Part shown: positions 16,227-25,699 of the stretch, one piece after another
Layout of the letters: each line of letters starts with the position of its first letter
Numbering within the stretch: the stretch's first letter is position 1
Source: CAWGHZ01 sp963822575
Lineage (GTDB): Bacteria > Pseudomonadota > Alphaproteobacteria > MPNO01 > DASWLB01
Direction: 5' to 3'
NCBI GenBank assembly: GCA_963822575.1
Contig: CAWGHZ010000004.1
Span: forward strand, 868,001-932,000
Length of the DNA stretch: 64,000 nucleotides
Notes under the pieces: model-generated
The model's database searches: none
What the model saw: the letters and a program-made list of their open reading frames with translations, nothing else
What the model was told of the DNA's origin: nothing
Position numbers and translations under genes: made by a program

Positions 16227-18424
16227 GCGGTCCGCGCGGGGCAGGCGGCATGAGCAGGGTATGGCGATTCACGCCGTTCGTCGCGCTCACGGCGGCGGTG
16301 CTGCTGCTTGTCGCGGCGGTCGTGATCGGCATCTACGCCGACCGCGACTACCGCAACCAGAAGACCGAGGCGGCGCGCGTCCAGGCCGAGATCGTGGCCC
16401 AGGCCGTCACCGCCGCGCTCGCCTTCAACGACCCGAAGGCGGCGGCGACGTACGTCGGCGCGCTGGGCGCGAACCCGTTGATCGCGGCGGCGGCCGTGTA
16501 CAACTCGAACGGCCAGATGTTCGCGAGCTTCCGGCGCGAAACCGCGGGGCCCCTGCCGGCAGCGCCTCCGGCGACGCCGGTGACATACGGCTCGGTGCGC
16601 GTCGGGGTCGCCGTGCCGGTCGTGCAGGCGGGAAGCCGGCTCGGCACGGTCTATCTGCGCGCCGCGACGCAGTCCTTCGCCCAGCGCCTGACGCAGGTCG
16701 CGGGGCTGGTGTTCCTCGGCATCATGGCGCTCCTCGTGCTCGCGGTGCTGGGCCTCGCCCAGGCGGTGCTCAACCGCGCGAACGACCAGCTCGCCCGCCA
16801 TGCCGCCGACCTCGAGGACGCCAACCTCCGGCTGCGCGAGCAGATCGCCGAGCGCGAGAAGGCGGAGGAGGCGCTGCGCCAGGCGCAGAAGATGGAAAGC
16901 ATCGGCCAGCTCACCGGCGGGGTCGCGCACGACTTCAACAACCTTCTCGCGATCATCCTGGGCAATCTCGAGCGCGCCGAGCGCCGCCTCGCGGCCGGGG
17001 CGGATGCGGCGCAAATCCGCCGCATCATCGCCAATGCCAAGGCCGGCGCCGACCGCGCGGCGCTGCTCACGCGGAGCCTGCTCGCCTTTTCGCGGCGCCA
17101 GCCGCTGCAGCCGCAGCCGGTCGACGTGAACCGGCTGGTCTCCGGCATGTCGGAGCTGTTGCGCCGCACGCTGGGCGAACAGATCACCGTCGAGACGGTG
17201 GTCGCGGGCGGGCTGTGGCGCACCTCGGTCGACCCCAACCAGCTCGAAAGCGCGATCCTCAACCTCGCCGTCAATGCGCGCGACGCCATGCCCGAGGGCG
17301 GCAAGCTGACCATCGAGACCGCCAACGCCTTCCTCGACGAGGCCTATGCCGCCGCGCAGGAGGACGTCGAGCCGGGCCAGTACGTCGTGCTGTGCATCAC
17401 CGACACCGGCGCCGGTATGTCGCGCGAGGTGATGGACAAGGCATTCGAGCCGTTCTTCACCACCAAGGACGTGGGGCACGGCACCGGGCTCGGGCTGTCG
17501 CAGGTCTACGGGCTGGTCAAGCAGTCGGGCGGGCACGTCAAGATCTACAGCGAGCCGGGCGAGGGCACGACGATCAAGATCTACCTGCCGCGCCTCGTCA
17601 CGACCGACGAGCCGGCGGCTGCCCCCACGCCCGAGCCGGCCTCGGCCCATCCGCCGGCGCCGCGCGCGGGCGCGGTGCTGATCGTCGAGGACGACGACGG
17701 CGTGCGCGAGCATTCGGCGGCGATCCTCACCGAGCTGGGCTACCGCGTGTTCCAGGCCGCGAACGGCGCCGATGGGCTCGCCGTGCTCGACCGCCATCCC
17801 GACATCGCGCTTCTGTTCACGGATGTGGGGCTTCCCGGCGGGATGAACGGACGCCAGCTTGCCGACGAGGCGACGCGGCGCCATCCCGGCCTAGCCGTTC
17901 TCTACACCACCGGCTACGCGCGCAACGCCATCGTGCACGACGGTCGGCTCGATCCGGGCGTCCGTCTGGTGACCAAGCCGTTCACCTTCGCCCAGCTCGC
18001 CAAGGGGGTCGCTGAGACGCTGCGGCCGACCGCGCCCGAGGTGCTGGTGGTCGAGGACGAGATGCTGGTGCGCACCGCGACCGCCGAGCTGGTGGGCGAG
18101 CTCGGCTGCGTTGCCATCGAGGCGACGACGGCGGCCGAGGCGCAGTCGATCCTGCGCCTGAAGCGCGGCGCAGTCGCGGCGGCGCTGGTCGATCTCGGCC
18201 TTCCCGACTCGAAGGGCGACGCGATCGTCGCCGATCTGCGCGCCGCCTGGCCCGACCTGGCGGTGATCGTGGCGAGCGGCGCGGCCGGAACGACGGTGCG
18301 CGCCGCGCTCGCCGACGATCCGAAGGTCAGCTTCCTGCCCAAGCCCTACGGCCCCGACCAGCTCGAGGCCGCGCTGCGCAAGGCCGGCGTCGCGGTGGCC
18401 GCGGCCGAAGGCGGGACGCGGTGA
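16223..18424 (+). CDS. Hybrid sensor histidine kinase with two C-terminal receivers
   Basis: Inner-membrane kinase of 733 residues. Two membrane helices (about 17-38 and 165-185) bracket a periplasmic domain resembling the CHASE8 type found in YfiN. A coiled segment leads to the H-box GGVAHDFNNLLAIILGN with His near 236, N-box NLAVNARDAMPEGG, and ATP-lid motifs DTGAGM and GTGLGLS. Receiver 1 has VLIVEDDDGV and phospho-Asp near 532 (LFTDVGLPGG); receiver 2 has VLVVEDEMLV and Asp near 656 (ALVDLGLPDS). No DNA-binding output is attached, so the signal must pass to another protein. Coupled by ATGA overlap to the YfiR-like gene, its probable periplasmic regulator. Confidence 0.92.
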   Translation: MSGPRGAGGMSRVWRFTPFVALTAAVLLLVAAVVIGIYADRDYRNQKTEAARVQAEIVAQAVTAALAFNDPKAAATYVGALGANPLIAAAAVYNSNGQMFASFRRETAGPLPAAPPATPVTYGSVRVGVAVPVVQAGSRLGTVYLRAATQSFAQRLTQVAGLVFLGIMALLVLAVLGLAQAVLNRANDQLARHAADLEDANLRLREQIAEREKAEEALRQAQKMESIGQLTGGVAHDFNNLLAIILGNLERAERRLAAGADAAQIRRIIANAKAGADRAALLTRSLLAFSRRQPLQPQPVDVNRLVSGMSELLRRTLGEQITVETVVAGGLWRTSVDPNQLESAILNLAVNARDAMPEGGKLTIETANAFLDEAYAAAQEDVEPGQYVVLCITDTGAGMSREVMDKAFEPFFTTKDVGHGTGLGLSQVYGLVKQSGGHVKIYSEPGEGTTIKIYLPRLVTTDEPAAAPTPEPASAHPPAPRAGAVLIVEDDDGVREHSAAILTELGYRVFQAANGADGLAVLDRHPDIALLFTDVGLPGGMNGRQLADEATRRHPGLAVLYTTGYARNAIVHDGRLDPGVRLVTKPFTFAQLAKGVAETLRPTAPEVLVVEDEMLVRTATAELVGELGCVAIEATTAAEAQSILRLKRGAVAAALVDLGLPDSKGDAIVADLRAAWPDLAVIVASGAAGTTVRAALADDPKVSFLPKPYGPDQLEAALRKAGVAVAAAEGGTR

Positions 18425-18440
18425 CGCGGTCTCGCTGGCG

Positions 18441-20345
18441 CTACCGTCCGCCGCACTTCAGCGCATCGAGGTGCTTGGAATAGGTCTCGAGCCCGGTTGC
18501 CACGGGATGGGGCCAGGTGCGATCGAGGGTCCAGCCGGCGCCGCGGCGCGCGATCAGGGCGGCCCGGCCCGGCGGCACCGAGATACCGAGGCCCTGCTCG
18601 AGCCACGGGCCTCCGCAATAAGCCCAGAGGAAGAATGGAACCTGAGCGAGCGCGCCGTGCCCGGCCGCGACGATCTGGCGCGCGCTCTGGGCCTCTTGCG
18701 CCGCGATGTCGGGCCGGTTGACCGTCGCGTAGTAGTGGACGATCCAGGAGAAGTCGCCGTTGTCGCCGGGGATGCCCACCACGAGCCTTGCGTCCGGCGG
18801 CAGCGCGCGGGCGAGATCGCGGCCCGCTTCGCGCAGCATGGGCTTGGGCTGTTCGAGGTCGAACCGCCAATAGCGTGCATACGCGAGCTCGGCCGTCGGC
18901 ACCAGCACCACCAGCGCAGAGGCCGCGTAGCCGACCCAGCGCCGCGGCAGCCGGTCGCGCCAGCGTCCGTACGCGGCGGCCAGCCCGCACGCCGCCACGG
19001 CGGTCGCCAGGAAACCGAGATGGATGTTGTAGCGCCAGTAGGATTGCGCGTTTCCCTGGAAATGGGCGATGTAGATGAAGAAGAGGAACAAATTGTAGAC
19101 CACGAAGGCCGTGCCGGAGATGACGGCCAGCCGGTCGAATCCGCCCCGCGGCCGACGGTAGAGCGCGCGGACGCCGAGGCCGGTGAGCAGTATCGCGAGC
19201 GCGAAGTAGCCACCCTTATGGGTCGCGACATACGCCATCTCGCCGAGGAGATGCGGCACCTTGTGCCACGGCCAGGTGGCGATCGGCCGGATCTCGTTGA
19301 CATGGAGCGGTGCGACCGCGATCAGGTAGTAGCTCCATAGCGCGTAGAGCACGAGGGCGGGCCCCGCGATCAACGGCAAATGCCGCAGCCAGCGGCCGAG
19401 CCCGATCCGCTCGTCCCGCCAGGCGATCAGCCCCGGGCCCAACGCCAGCGCCGCGACCAGCACGAGGTTCGCCTGCTTGACGTTGACCAGCAGCGCGAGC
19501 ACCAGCCCCAAAGCGGTGGCTTGGGCGCGGCCCGCGCGCGCCTCCGGCCCGGCGCTCTCCGCCCACAGCCAGCCGCAGATACCGGCGAAGGCCACGATCA
19601 CCGCGGTCGCCGTGTCGGGATAGGAGTTGAGCCATATGCGGCGGACGAAGACCGGGTTGAACAGGGTCGCCGCGAGCACGGCAAGCGCCGCGACGCCCCA
19701 TCCCGCGCGCGCGCCCGGTGCGGCGAAGTCGCGGATCAGCCGCGCGACCAGCGCCGCGAACATCAGCAACAGCACCACGTTGAACACAATGACCGTGCTG
19801 GCGAAGAACCCGCCGGCGACCCGCCCGACCAGATCGAACAGGAAGGTCAGGTTGTAGGGGAATCCGGGATAGATCGAGGTCGCGGCCGGCCGGCCGGGAC
19901 CCGGAAACAGATCGTGCTGGAACAGGTAGGCGCCGTTCGGCAGCCAGTGGGTGAAGCTGTCGACCGCGGTCGGCGCCTTCGCGGCGGCGATGACGAGAAA
20001 CGGCACGCCGAGCGCGAAGACGCGCAGCAGCTCCGGCGCCGGGCCATCGATGCCGGTCCGTGCCGCCCGCCCGACGACACCGGCGGCGCCGAGCGCCACG
20101 ACCGCCCCGCCGGCGACGGCGATCGGCCACGACGAGAACACGCCGGCCGTCGTCATGACGAACGCGACGACGGCCCAGCCGGCGAGGACGGAAAGCCCCG
20201 GCAGCGCGGGCTTGCTCATGGTCGCCCGGCCGACGACGGCAAATGCCGCTGTGACCGCGAGCGTTGCGCCAAGCCCGGCCCACTCCGCGGGGCTCGGCAT
20301 AAGCGTCTGGAATATTGTCAGGAGTCCCGCAGGCGATAGGGCCAT
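18441..20345 (-). CDS. Polytopic membrane protein, GT-C glycosyltransferase-like
   Basis: Integral membrane protein of 634 residues with roughly a dozen hydrophobic helices followed by a soluble C-terminal domain of about 150 residues starting near DLEQPKPMLREAGRD. An early periplasmic loop has DSFTHWLPNGAYLFQHD, resembling the acidic first loop of GT-C lipid-linked-sugar transferases, and MAYVATHKGGYFALAILL lies further on. I do not recognise a named family; dolichyl-phosphate-mannose-type transferase is the closest idea. The ATG at 20345 gives MALSPAGLL; 12 extra open codons upstream have no ribosome site. Convergent with the hybrid kinase. Confidence 0.6.
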   Translation of the reverse strand: MALSPAGLLTIFQTLMPSPAEWAGLGATLAVTAAFAVVGRATMSKPALPGLSVLAGWAVVAFVMTTAGVFSSWPIAVAGGAVVALGAAGVVGRAARTGIDGPAPELLRVFALGVPFLVIAAAKAPTAVDSFTHWLPNGAYLFQHDLFPGPGRPAATSIYPGFPYNLTFLFDLVGRVAGGFFASTVIVFNVVLLLMFAALVARLIRDFAAPGARAGWGVAALAVLAATLFNPVFVRRIWLNSYPDTATAVIVAFAGICGWLWAESAGPEARAGRAQATALGLVLALLVNVKQANLVLVAALALGPGLIAWRDERIGLGRWLRHLPLIAGPALVLYALWSYYLIAVAPLHVNEIRPIATWPWHKVPHLLGEMAYVATHKGGYFALAILLTGLGVRALYRRPRGGFDRLAVISGTAFVVYNLFLFFIYIAHFQGNAQSYWRYNIHLGFLATAVAACGLAAAYGRWRDRLPRRWVGYAASALVVLVPTAELAYARYWRFDLEQPKPMLREAGRDLARALPPDARLVVGIPGDNGDFSWIVHYYATVNRPDIAAQEAQSARQIVAAGHGALAQVPFFLWAYCGGPWLEQGLGISVPPGRAALIARRGAGWTLDRTWPHPVATGLETYSKHLDALKCGGR

Positions 20346-20399
20346 CGCCGGCAACCTAGCGGCGCCGCGACCGCGGCGCAACGCGACGCCGGCGCTCGG

Positions 20400-21640
20400 T
20401 CATTCGTGCGCGTGGTGGTGCGGCGCTTTCGCGTAGTGCAGCTTCAACAGGTCGATGCCGTAATCGTTGCCGTTCGGCGTGCGCACGATGGTGTGGACGT
20501 GGAACTTGGCGGGCTCGGCGTTGGTCAGGAACACCCCGCCATGGTGATCGAACTCGATCATCACCACCGGGCTCTGGACGCGATAATAAAACGGGCTTTC
20601 CTCGGTGAACCCGCCGATCCAGCAGAAATGCGTGTCGGCCAGGTGCCGCTCTATGTCCGCCATGTGCGCAGCGAACGGGCCTTCCGGCAGCGGCGAGACG
20701 TAGTTCTGGATGAGGTCGAGCAGGTTCTTCCGCTGCACCTGCGTCAGCTTGTCGGCGGTCAGTCCCTCGTACGGGATGATGCGGTTGTCGTGGTGCGCGC
20801 CGCCGAGATGCAGATTGTCGGCGAAGTGGCGCCGGCCGGGCGGCAGGTCGCCGCCCACCATGTCGTGCGCGACGATGGCCCGCGCGCGCTGTCCCTCGTC
20901 CAGCGAGCGCATGAGGGCGAGCCCGGCGCGCTCCTCGTCCTGGAACAGCACGGTGCCGGCGAACGGCCCGCGTCGGCGTAGGCGGGCTCGGCGCCCCAGA
21001 AGGCGGGCGTCAGCACCATCTGCGTACCAAGGATGAAGCAGTTGAGGCAGAGATGGTGTCCGTAAAGCTGCCAGCCCCACGGCTCCGACGTCGACGGCGT
21101 GCCGAACAGGCAGAAATTGTAGCTCCACTCGCCGAGCACCGCCGGCCCGCCCACCAGGTCGCCGAGGAAGCGGTTGAGCCGCATCACGTCGCGCGAGCGG
21201 TTGAAGCCCTCCTCGCTCAGGCTGGCGCGCAGGACCGCCATCACGGCCTCGCGCAGCTCGTCGGATACCTCCTCGAGGCGCAGGCCGTAATCCTCGACGT
21301 AGAGCTCGGTGTTCTGCCAGTTGCGCCACATGTTCGAATCGACGGGAAAGCTCATGCGCCGGCGCACATCGGCCGGCAGGCGCGCGAGCAGCGCGTTCAC
21401 CGCCTCGATGGCCTTCTCCGTCGGCGCGCCCTCGGGGCGCAGTGCGAACAGGTCGCGCAAGGGAACCCCGTCCGTGGTGATGCCGCGCCACGGCTCCTCC
21501 AGCGCCTTCTTCCAGCCGCCGAACAGCTCCTTCGCGCGCGGGCTCTTGGTGCGCGCCTCGGCGTGGGCGCGCGCGGTCGGCCCGGCGATCTTCGACTCGC
21601 CCGGCTTGGGCAGGAACGGGCGGTAATCGGGCAGGGTCAT
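20400..21640 (-). CDS. DUF3500 family protein (frameshifted)
   Basis: Soluble protein of about 413 residues after correcting one base. The N-terminal part (MTLPDYRPFLPKPGESKIAG to AEPAYADAG) and C-terminal part (FAGTVLFQDEERAGLALMRS to the stop) are in different frames; one base is missing near 20970, in a GGGCC run. The joined protein matches the DUF3500 family through YNFCLFGTPS, HLCLNCFILGTQMV and the histidine-rich VMIEFDHHGGVFL and LHYAKAPHHHAHE segments, which suggest metal binding. Function unknown. It follows the flavoprotein gene by 10 bases, so they form one operon. The frameshift is more likely a sequence error than decay. Confidence 0.75.
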
Positions 21641-21650
21641 CGCGGCGTCC

Positions 21651-22877
21651 CTACGGCTTGTCCACGAGCCCCATCAGGGCCCACTCCTTTTCCTCGGCGA
21701 GGCCGGCGAGCTCCTTGCCGCATTCGCGCAGGATGACCGGCCCGACCAGGAAGTGCTGCGTGCCGGCGTGCATGTCGCGGAAGCAACGCTGGATCACGCT
21801 GGTACGCAGCGCGACGCCCCCCGCCGTGCGATAGGTGAAGGTGCAGGCCTCGGCCGCGACGTTGGTGACGTGGTTGAGCGCGAGGCGGATCAGCGTGACC
21901 TGGCGCTTCGACATCGGCTCGCCCTTCGCGAGCGAGGCCTCCACGTCGCGCCAGGACTCGTAGACCAGCGCGCGGGCGGCGCGCACCTTCCCTTCCTGCG
22001 CGCCGTACTGCTCGTGGAACAATTCGGAATCGGCGATGTCGGGCAGGTGGCCGCGGAGGGACGGGCGCGAGCGGACGAACGCCGCCAGCTCGTCGAGCGC
22101 GCGCCGCGCGATGCCCAGCGTGAAGCCGGTATGGCCGATCTGGGTCATGCCCAAAATGCCGACGCGGTAGAGGTTGCCGCCCTGGACCGGCACCTGGGTC
22201 TCCGGCAGGTGGGTGAAGGCGGCGGGCACGAACACGTTGTTGAACTCGTAATCGACGCTGCCGGTCGCGCGCAGGCCGAGCACGTCCCAGTTGCCCTTGA
22301 ACTCCGCCTTGGCGGTGGGGACGATGCAGGTCAGGGCGATCGGCTGTCCGCCCGGGTCGAGCTTCGGCTTGCCGTTCTCGGTGACGAACGCGCCGGTGTG
22401 GATGTAGGTAGAATGCAGCACACCCGAGCCGTAGCGCCAATGGCCGGTCAGGCGGTAGCCGTCGCCGTCGATCTCCGCCCGGCCGTTGGGGGCGCCCTGG
22501 CCGGCGACGATGGGCGCGTCGCGCTTGCCGAACACCTCGCACGCCGCCTCGGGCTTCAAAAAGGCCGCCGCCGTGCCGGCGCAGCATTGGTCGGCCATGG
22601 CTACCCAGCCGGCCGACGCGTCGGCGTAGCACAGCGTCTCAATGATCTCGATGGCCTCGACCGGCCCGACCTCGGCGCCGCCGAAGCATTCGGGCAGCAT
22701 GAAGGAGAGGAGTCCCGCCTCGCGCAGCGTCCGGATCGTGCGGTCGGAAAGCCGCCCCGCGGCCTCGTTGCCGTCGGCTTCGGCACGCAGCACGGGCGCG
22801 ATCTCGAGCGCTTTGGCGAGAAGTCCGGAGCGCGCGCTGGCCGCGCCTTCAGGCATCGAAGAGACGGTGCTGGCCAT
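21651..22877 (-). CDS. Acyl-CoA-dehydrogenase-like flavoprotein (possible monooxygenase)
   Basis: Protein of 408 residues with the acyl-CoA dehydrogenase fold: N-terminal helices with TIRTLREAGLLSFMLPECFGG, the middle beta domain with NWDVLGLRATGS, and a C-terminal bundle with YRTAGGVALRTSVIQRCFRD. The usual catalytic glutamate region is not evident, and the pattern resembles two-component flavin monooxygenases such as HsaA or DszC, which borrow this fold. The ATG at 22877 has GGGGGAGG seven bases upstream; 12 codons of open extension lack a site. Upstream is a TATATG -10-like hexamer at 22911-22916. The substrate is unknown; operon with the DUF3500 gene. Confidence 0.8.
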   Translation of the reverse strand: MASTVSSMPEGAASARSGLLAKALEIAPVLRAEADGNEAAGRLSDRTIRTLREAGLLSFMLPECFGGAEVGPVEAIEIIETLCYADASAGWVAMADQCCAGTAAAFLKPEAACEVFGKRDAPIVAGQGAPNGRAEIDGDGYRLTGHWRYGSGVLHSTYIHTGAFVTENGKPKLDPGGQPIALTCIVPTAKAEFKGNWDVLGLRATGSVDYEFNNVFVPAAFTHLPETQVPVQGGNLYRVGILGMTQIGHTGFTLGIARRALDELAAFVRSRPSLRGHLPDIADSELFHEQYGAQEGKVRAARALVYESWRDVEASLAKGEPMSKRQVTLIRLALNHVTNVAAEACTFTYRTAGGVALRTSVIQRCFRDMHAGTQHFLVGPVILRECGKELAGLAEEKEWALMGLVDKP

Positions 22878-22941
22878 CCGTGTCCTCCCCCGTTTCGTTT
22901 TCCGGCCGATCATATACGAAGGCCGGGCCGGCGAAACAGGG

Positions 22942-24602
22942 TCAGCTCGAGGCGGGGTAGCGGGCGACGAGCTGCGACTGGCGGAAGGCCGGGCGCAGCG
23001 ACGAGACCAGCCCGGGCGGGGCGAACCCGCGCCGCCGGTTGCGGTCGCCGATGGCGAACAGCAGCGCCTGCTGGCGGAAGAGCCGGCGGTATACCTCGGC
23101 GACCGACAGGTCGGGGTCCCACACGTCGATCGCCTCGCCGCCGACGCCGTTGATCTCGATGATCGAGAATTCTTCCCCGGCGGTGAGCGCGGCCGGCGTC
23201 GCGAAGCGCACGTCGAACCGGCCGTAGTGGAACTCGGGGATCGCCCGGCAGATCTCGTCGAACCGCCCCGTCAGCGCCGGCGTGATGTAGCGGCGCGCGT
23301 CGGAATAGATGCCTCCCGCCCGCTGGTTGCCGACGAAGGCGAGCGGCACCACCTCGCCCGCCGCCGGGATGCGCGTGCGCTCGGCGGCGTCGATGCCGCG
23401 GTGCGTCGGGTCCTCGCCGAGATGCAGCTGGGCGCGCCAGCGGGCGCGCGGATCGTTGGCGATCAGTTCGGCGACGGTGGACCTGCCGTCGCCCACGACC
23501 TGAGGGAACTTGCGAAAGGCGAGCGAACTCGATCCGCCCCGAAGCCGAGCCCGGCAGGCGGGCATAGAGCACCGCCGCCTCGCCCTCGTACGGGGCGAGG
23601 CGCTGCAGGATCATGGTCTCGCCCGGCGGGAACGCCTCGATATAGGTCAGGAGCTCGGCTGCATCGGCGATCCGCCGCACGCCATAGCCGTGCCAGCCGA
23701 CATCCGGCTTGGCGACCAGCGGGAAGCCGATTCCCGCCGCTTCGGCGCGCTGCAGCGCCCGTTCGAGGTCGACCTCGGCGCTCCCCGGCCCCCGCGCGCG
23801 GTCGAGCACGGTCCAGTCGGCGATCCAGTGAAGCTGGTCGGGCGCGATCTGGCGGAAATAGCTGCTTTTCGAACTCGCCCCACATGCCGCCGGTCTGGAT
23901 GGTCGGGTTGGCGCAGGCCGGCAAAGTGAGGCTCCGGTGCCGCGCCGCCAGCGCGCACCAGGAGAGCGCCAGCGGCGCGTAGAACAAAAGCGGCGGGATG
24001 CGCTCGGCGGCGGCGACCCGTCCGAGGCGCGCCGGCGCTCGGTCCGGCCGCTCGGCGGGCTCCGCGGCGAGAGCGCCATCGGCGCCGTCCGCCGGCGCGC
24101 GCGCGAACAGGCGCTTGCGCACCAGACCGGCGCCGATGAACCCGCCGAACAGCACCGGCCAGCCCGATGGCCCGATCGCGACGTCGAGCCGGCCGCCCAG
24201 CTTGATCGCGAGCAGCAGCACCAGCGGCAAATAGATCGCCGAGATCGTCAGGCTCGCCGCCGTGAAGCGGCGCAGGGAGATGCGCATCCAGCCGCACGCG
24301 ACGAAGGCGAAGAACACCATCCCCGGCACCAGCCGGCAGAGCGCCACCAGCCAGAACACGTTGCCGGGTGGGCGCGCGGCCGCGCCGCGAACCCGCCCAT
24401 CGGCGGCATAGCGGCCAAGCCAGGGCGCGTGGCGCGCCGCGGCGCCGAGGCCGTACAGCGCGAAATCGCTCGACACCATGCCGAGATAGATGGCGATCAC
24501 GACCAGCCCGACCGGAAGCACGTGATTCACGATCGCGCAGGCGCCGAGGACGATCGCCAAATCCTCGTGCGCATAGGGCAACGCCAGCAGCGAGGCCAGC
24601 AT
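22942..24602 (-). CDS. DedA-like membrane domain fused to ATP-grasp-like domain (two frameshifts)
   Basis: After two single-base corrections this is one protein of about 553 residues. Residues 1-200 are hydrophobic, with AIYLGMVSSDFALYGLG and LVALCRLVPGMVFFAFVACG, as in DedA/VTT membrane proteins. After a proline/alanine linker comes an ATP-grasp-like region: IGFPLVAKPDVGWHGYGVRR, GETMILQRLAPYEGEAAVLY, FRKFPQVVGDGRSTVAELI, then FSIIEINGVGGEAIDVWDPD with the metal-binding Glu/Asn. Frame changes lie near 23865 (A-rich run) and near 23525. The start at 24602 has no strong ribosome site. The fusion implies a ligase tethered at the membrane; the substrate is unknown. If the frameshifts are real, the gene is broken. 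Confidence 0.7.
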
Positions 24603-24764
24603 GGCGAGTCTTCGATGACCCCAACCAGGTCACGGCGGCGAGTCCCACACCCGAGTTGCGATGGCGTCACGGCGGCCTTCTTCGGGCCTTTGGCGCGGAT
24701 CATGATCCTCACGGCCGGGCGAGACAAGCGGGCGCGCGGAATCGGCGCAGGGGTGGGCAAGGCC

Positions 24765-25208
24765 TCAGGCGAGGCGGCGGAGCGCCGTGCGCAGGCCCTC
24801 GGGGTCGGTGAGCGCCTTCTCGACCGCCCTGTGCGTGCGGCGCCATAAGGGCACGGCCTCGGCGAGGACCGCGCGGCCGGCGTCGGTCAGGCTCGGCCGG
24901 CGGCCGCGGCGGTCTTCCGGGTCGACGGCGACGACGACGAGGCCGCGGCGCTCCAGCGGCTTCAGAAGGGCGGTGAGCGTCGTCCGGTCCATCGCCAGGA
25001 ACGCGGCGACCGGGCCGAGGCGCGGCGGCTCCGCCCGGTTGAGCGCCATCATCAGCGAGAACTGGCCGTTGGTCAGGCCGAGCGGGCGGAACGCCTCGTC
25101 GAAGCGCCGCGCCAGTGCACGCGCCGCCCGCTGCGTGTGCAGGCAGAGGCAGGCGTCGCGCACCTCGTGTGTGACTTGTTGAGGGATCGGGTGGCGGCGG
25201 GTTGACAT
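24765..25208 (-). CDS. MarR-family transcriptional regulator
   Basis: Winged-helix dimer of 147 residues. The recognition-helix region is LGPVAAFLAMDRTTLTALLKPLERRGLV and the wing includes DPEDRRGRRPSLTDAGRAVL, both typical of MarR. The final helices carry the dimer contacts. It diverges from a yciI-gst-phnB-like operon, and a perfect palindrome lies between them, so it most likely represses both directions and is relieved by a small aromatic or electrophilic ligand. The start ATG lies about where transcription should begin, so the message appears leaderless. Ligand inferred only from the adjacent glutathione transferase. Confidence 0.9.
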   Translation of the reverse strand: MSTRRHPIPQQVTHEVRDACLCLHTQRAARALARRFDEAFRPLGLTNGQFSLMMALNRAEPPRLGPVAAFLAMDRTTLTALLKPLERRGLVVVAVDPEDRRGRRPSLTDAGRAVLAEAVPLWRRTHRAVEKALTDPEGLRTALRRLA

Positions 25209-25242
25209 ACCCTATTATATTGATATCAACTTGTATAGTCAA
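25202..25242. promoter_or_regulatory. Divergent promoter with MarR operator
   Basis: Leftward promoter for marR: TTGACT (25242-25237), exactly 17 bases, TATAAT (25219-25214); expected start of transcription at 25207-25208, which is the ATG itself. The perfect palindrome TTGATATCAA at 25220-25229 fills the spacer. Rightward, TATAGT at 25234-25239 can serve the yciI operon as a -10 and overlaps the leftward -35; no good rightward -35 is seen. One bound dimer would block both directions. Confidence 0.6.
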
Positions 25243-25264
25243 CGGTCGCGGTAGGGAGACGGCT

Positions 25265-25690
25265 ATGCGTTTCATGATGCTGCTCAAGGCGAACAAGGAC
25301 ACCGAGGCGGGCGTGATGCCAGAGGAGAAGACGCTGGCGGCGATGGGCCGCTTCAACGAGGAAATGGTCAAGGCCGGCGCGATGCTCGGGGGCGAAGGGC
25401 TGAAGCCCTCCTCGGCCGGCGCGCGGGTCACCTTCGCCGGCGGCAAGCCCACGGTGACGCGCGGACCCTTCTCCGACCGGCTGATCTGCGGCTTCTGGAT
25501 CATCCAGACGAAGTCGCTCGACGAGGCGATCGACTGGGCGAAGCGCGTGCCGTTCGACCCCGACGTTCACATGGGCGGCGAGGGCGAGATCGAGCTCCGC
25601 CCGCTGTTCGAGATGGAGGATTTCGCGCCGTCCGAGACGATGACGCGCGAGGCCGAGCTGCGCGAAGAGCTCGAGCGCAGAAAGAAGTAG
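25265..25690 (+). CDS. YciI-family (DGPF-type) protein
   Basis: Small protein of 141 residues starting MRFMMLLKANKDTEAG, with VTRGPFSDRLICGFWIIQ and the tail MEDFAPSE that mark the YCII/DGPF family. Members are ferredoxin-like dimers; some are dehydrochlorinases, others are fused to or paired with ECF sigma factors. Here there is no sigma factor but a MarR regulator divergently upstream. The ATG at 25265 follows GTAGGGAGA; an in-frame start at 25202 would run across the promoter. It heads an operon with a glutathione transferase and a PhnB-like protein, suggesting a stress or detoxification unit. Confidence 0.85.
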   Translation: MRFMMLLKANKDTEAGVMPEEKTLAAMGRFNEEMVKAGAMLGGEGLKPSSAGARVTFAGGKPTVTRGPFSDRLICGFWIIQTKSLDEAIDWAKRVPFDPDVHMGGEGEIELRPLFEMEDFAPSETMTREAELREELERRKK

Positions 25691-25699
25691 GGGCAGGCG

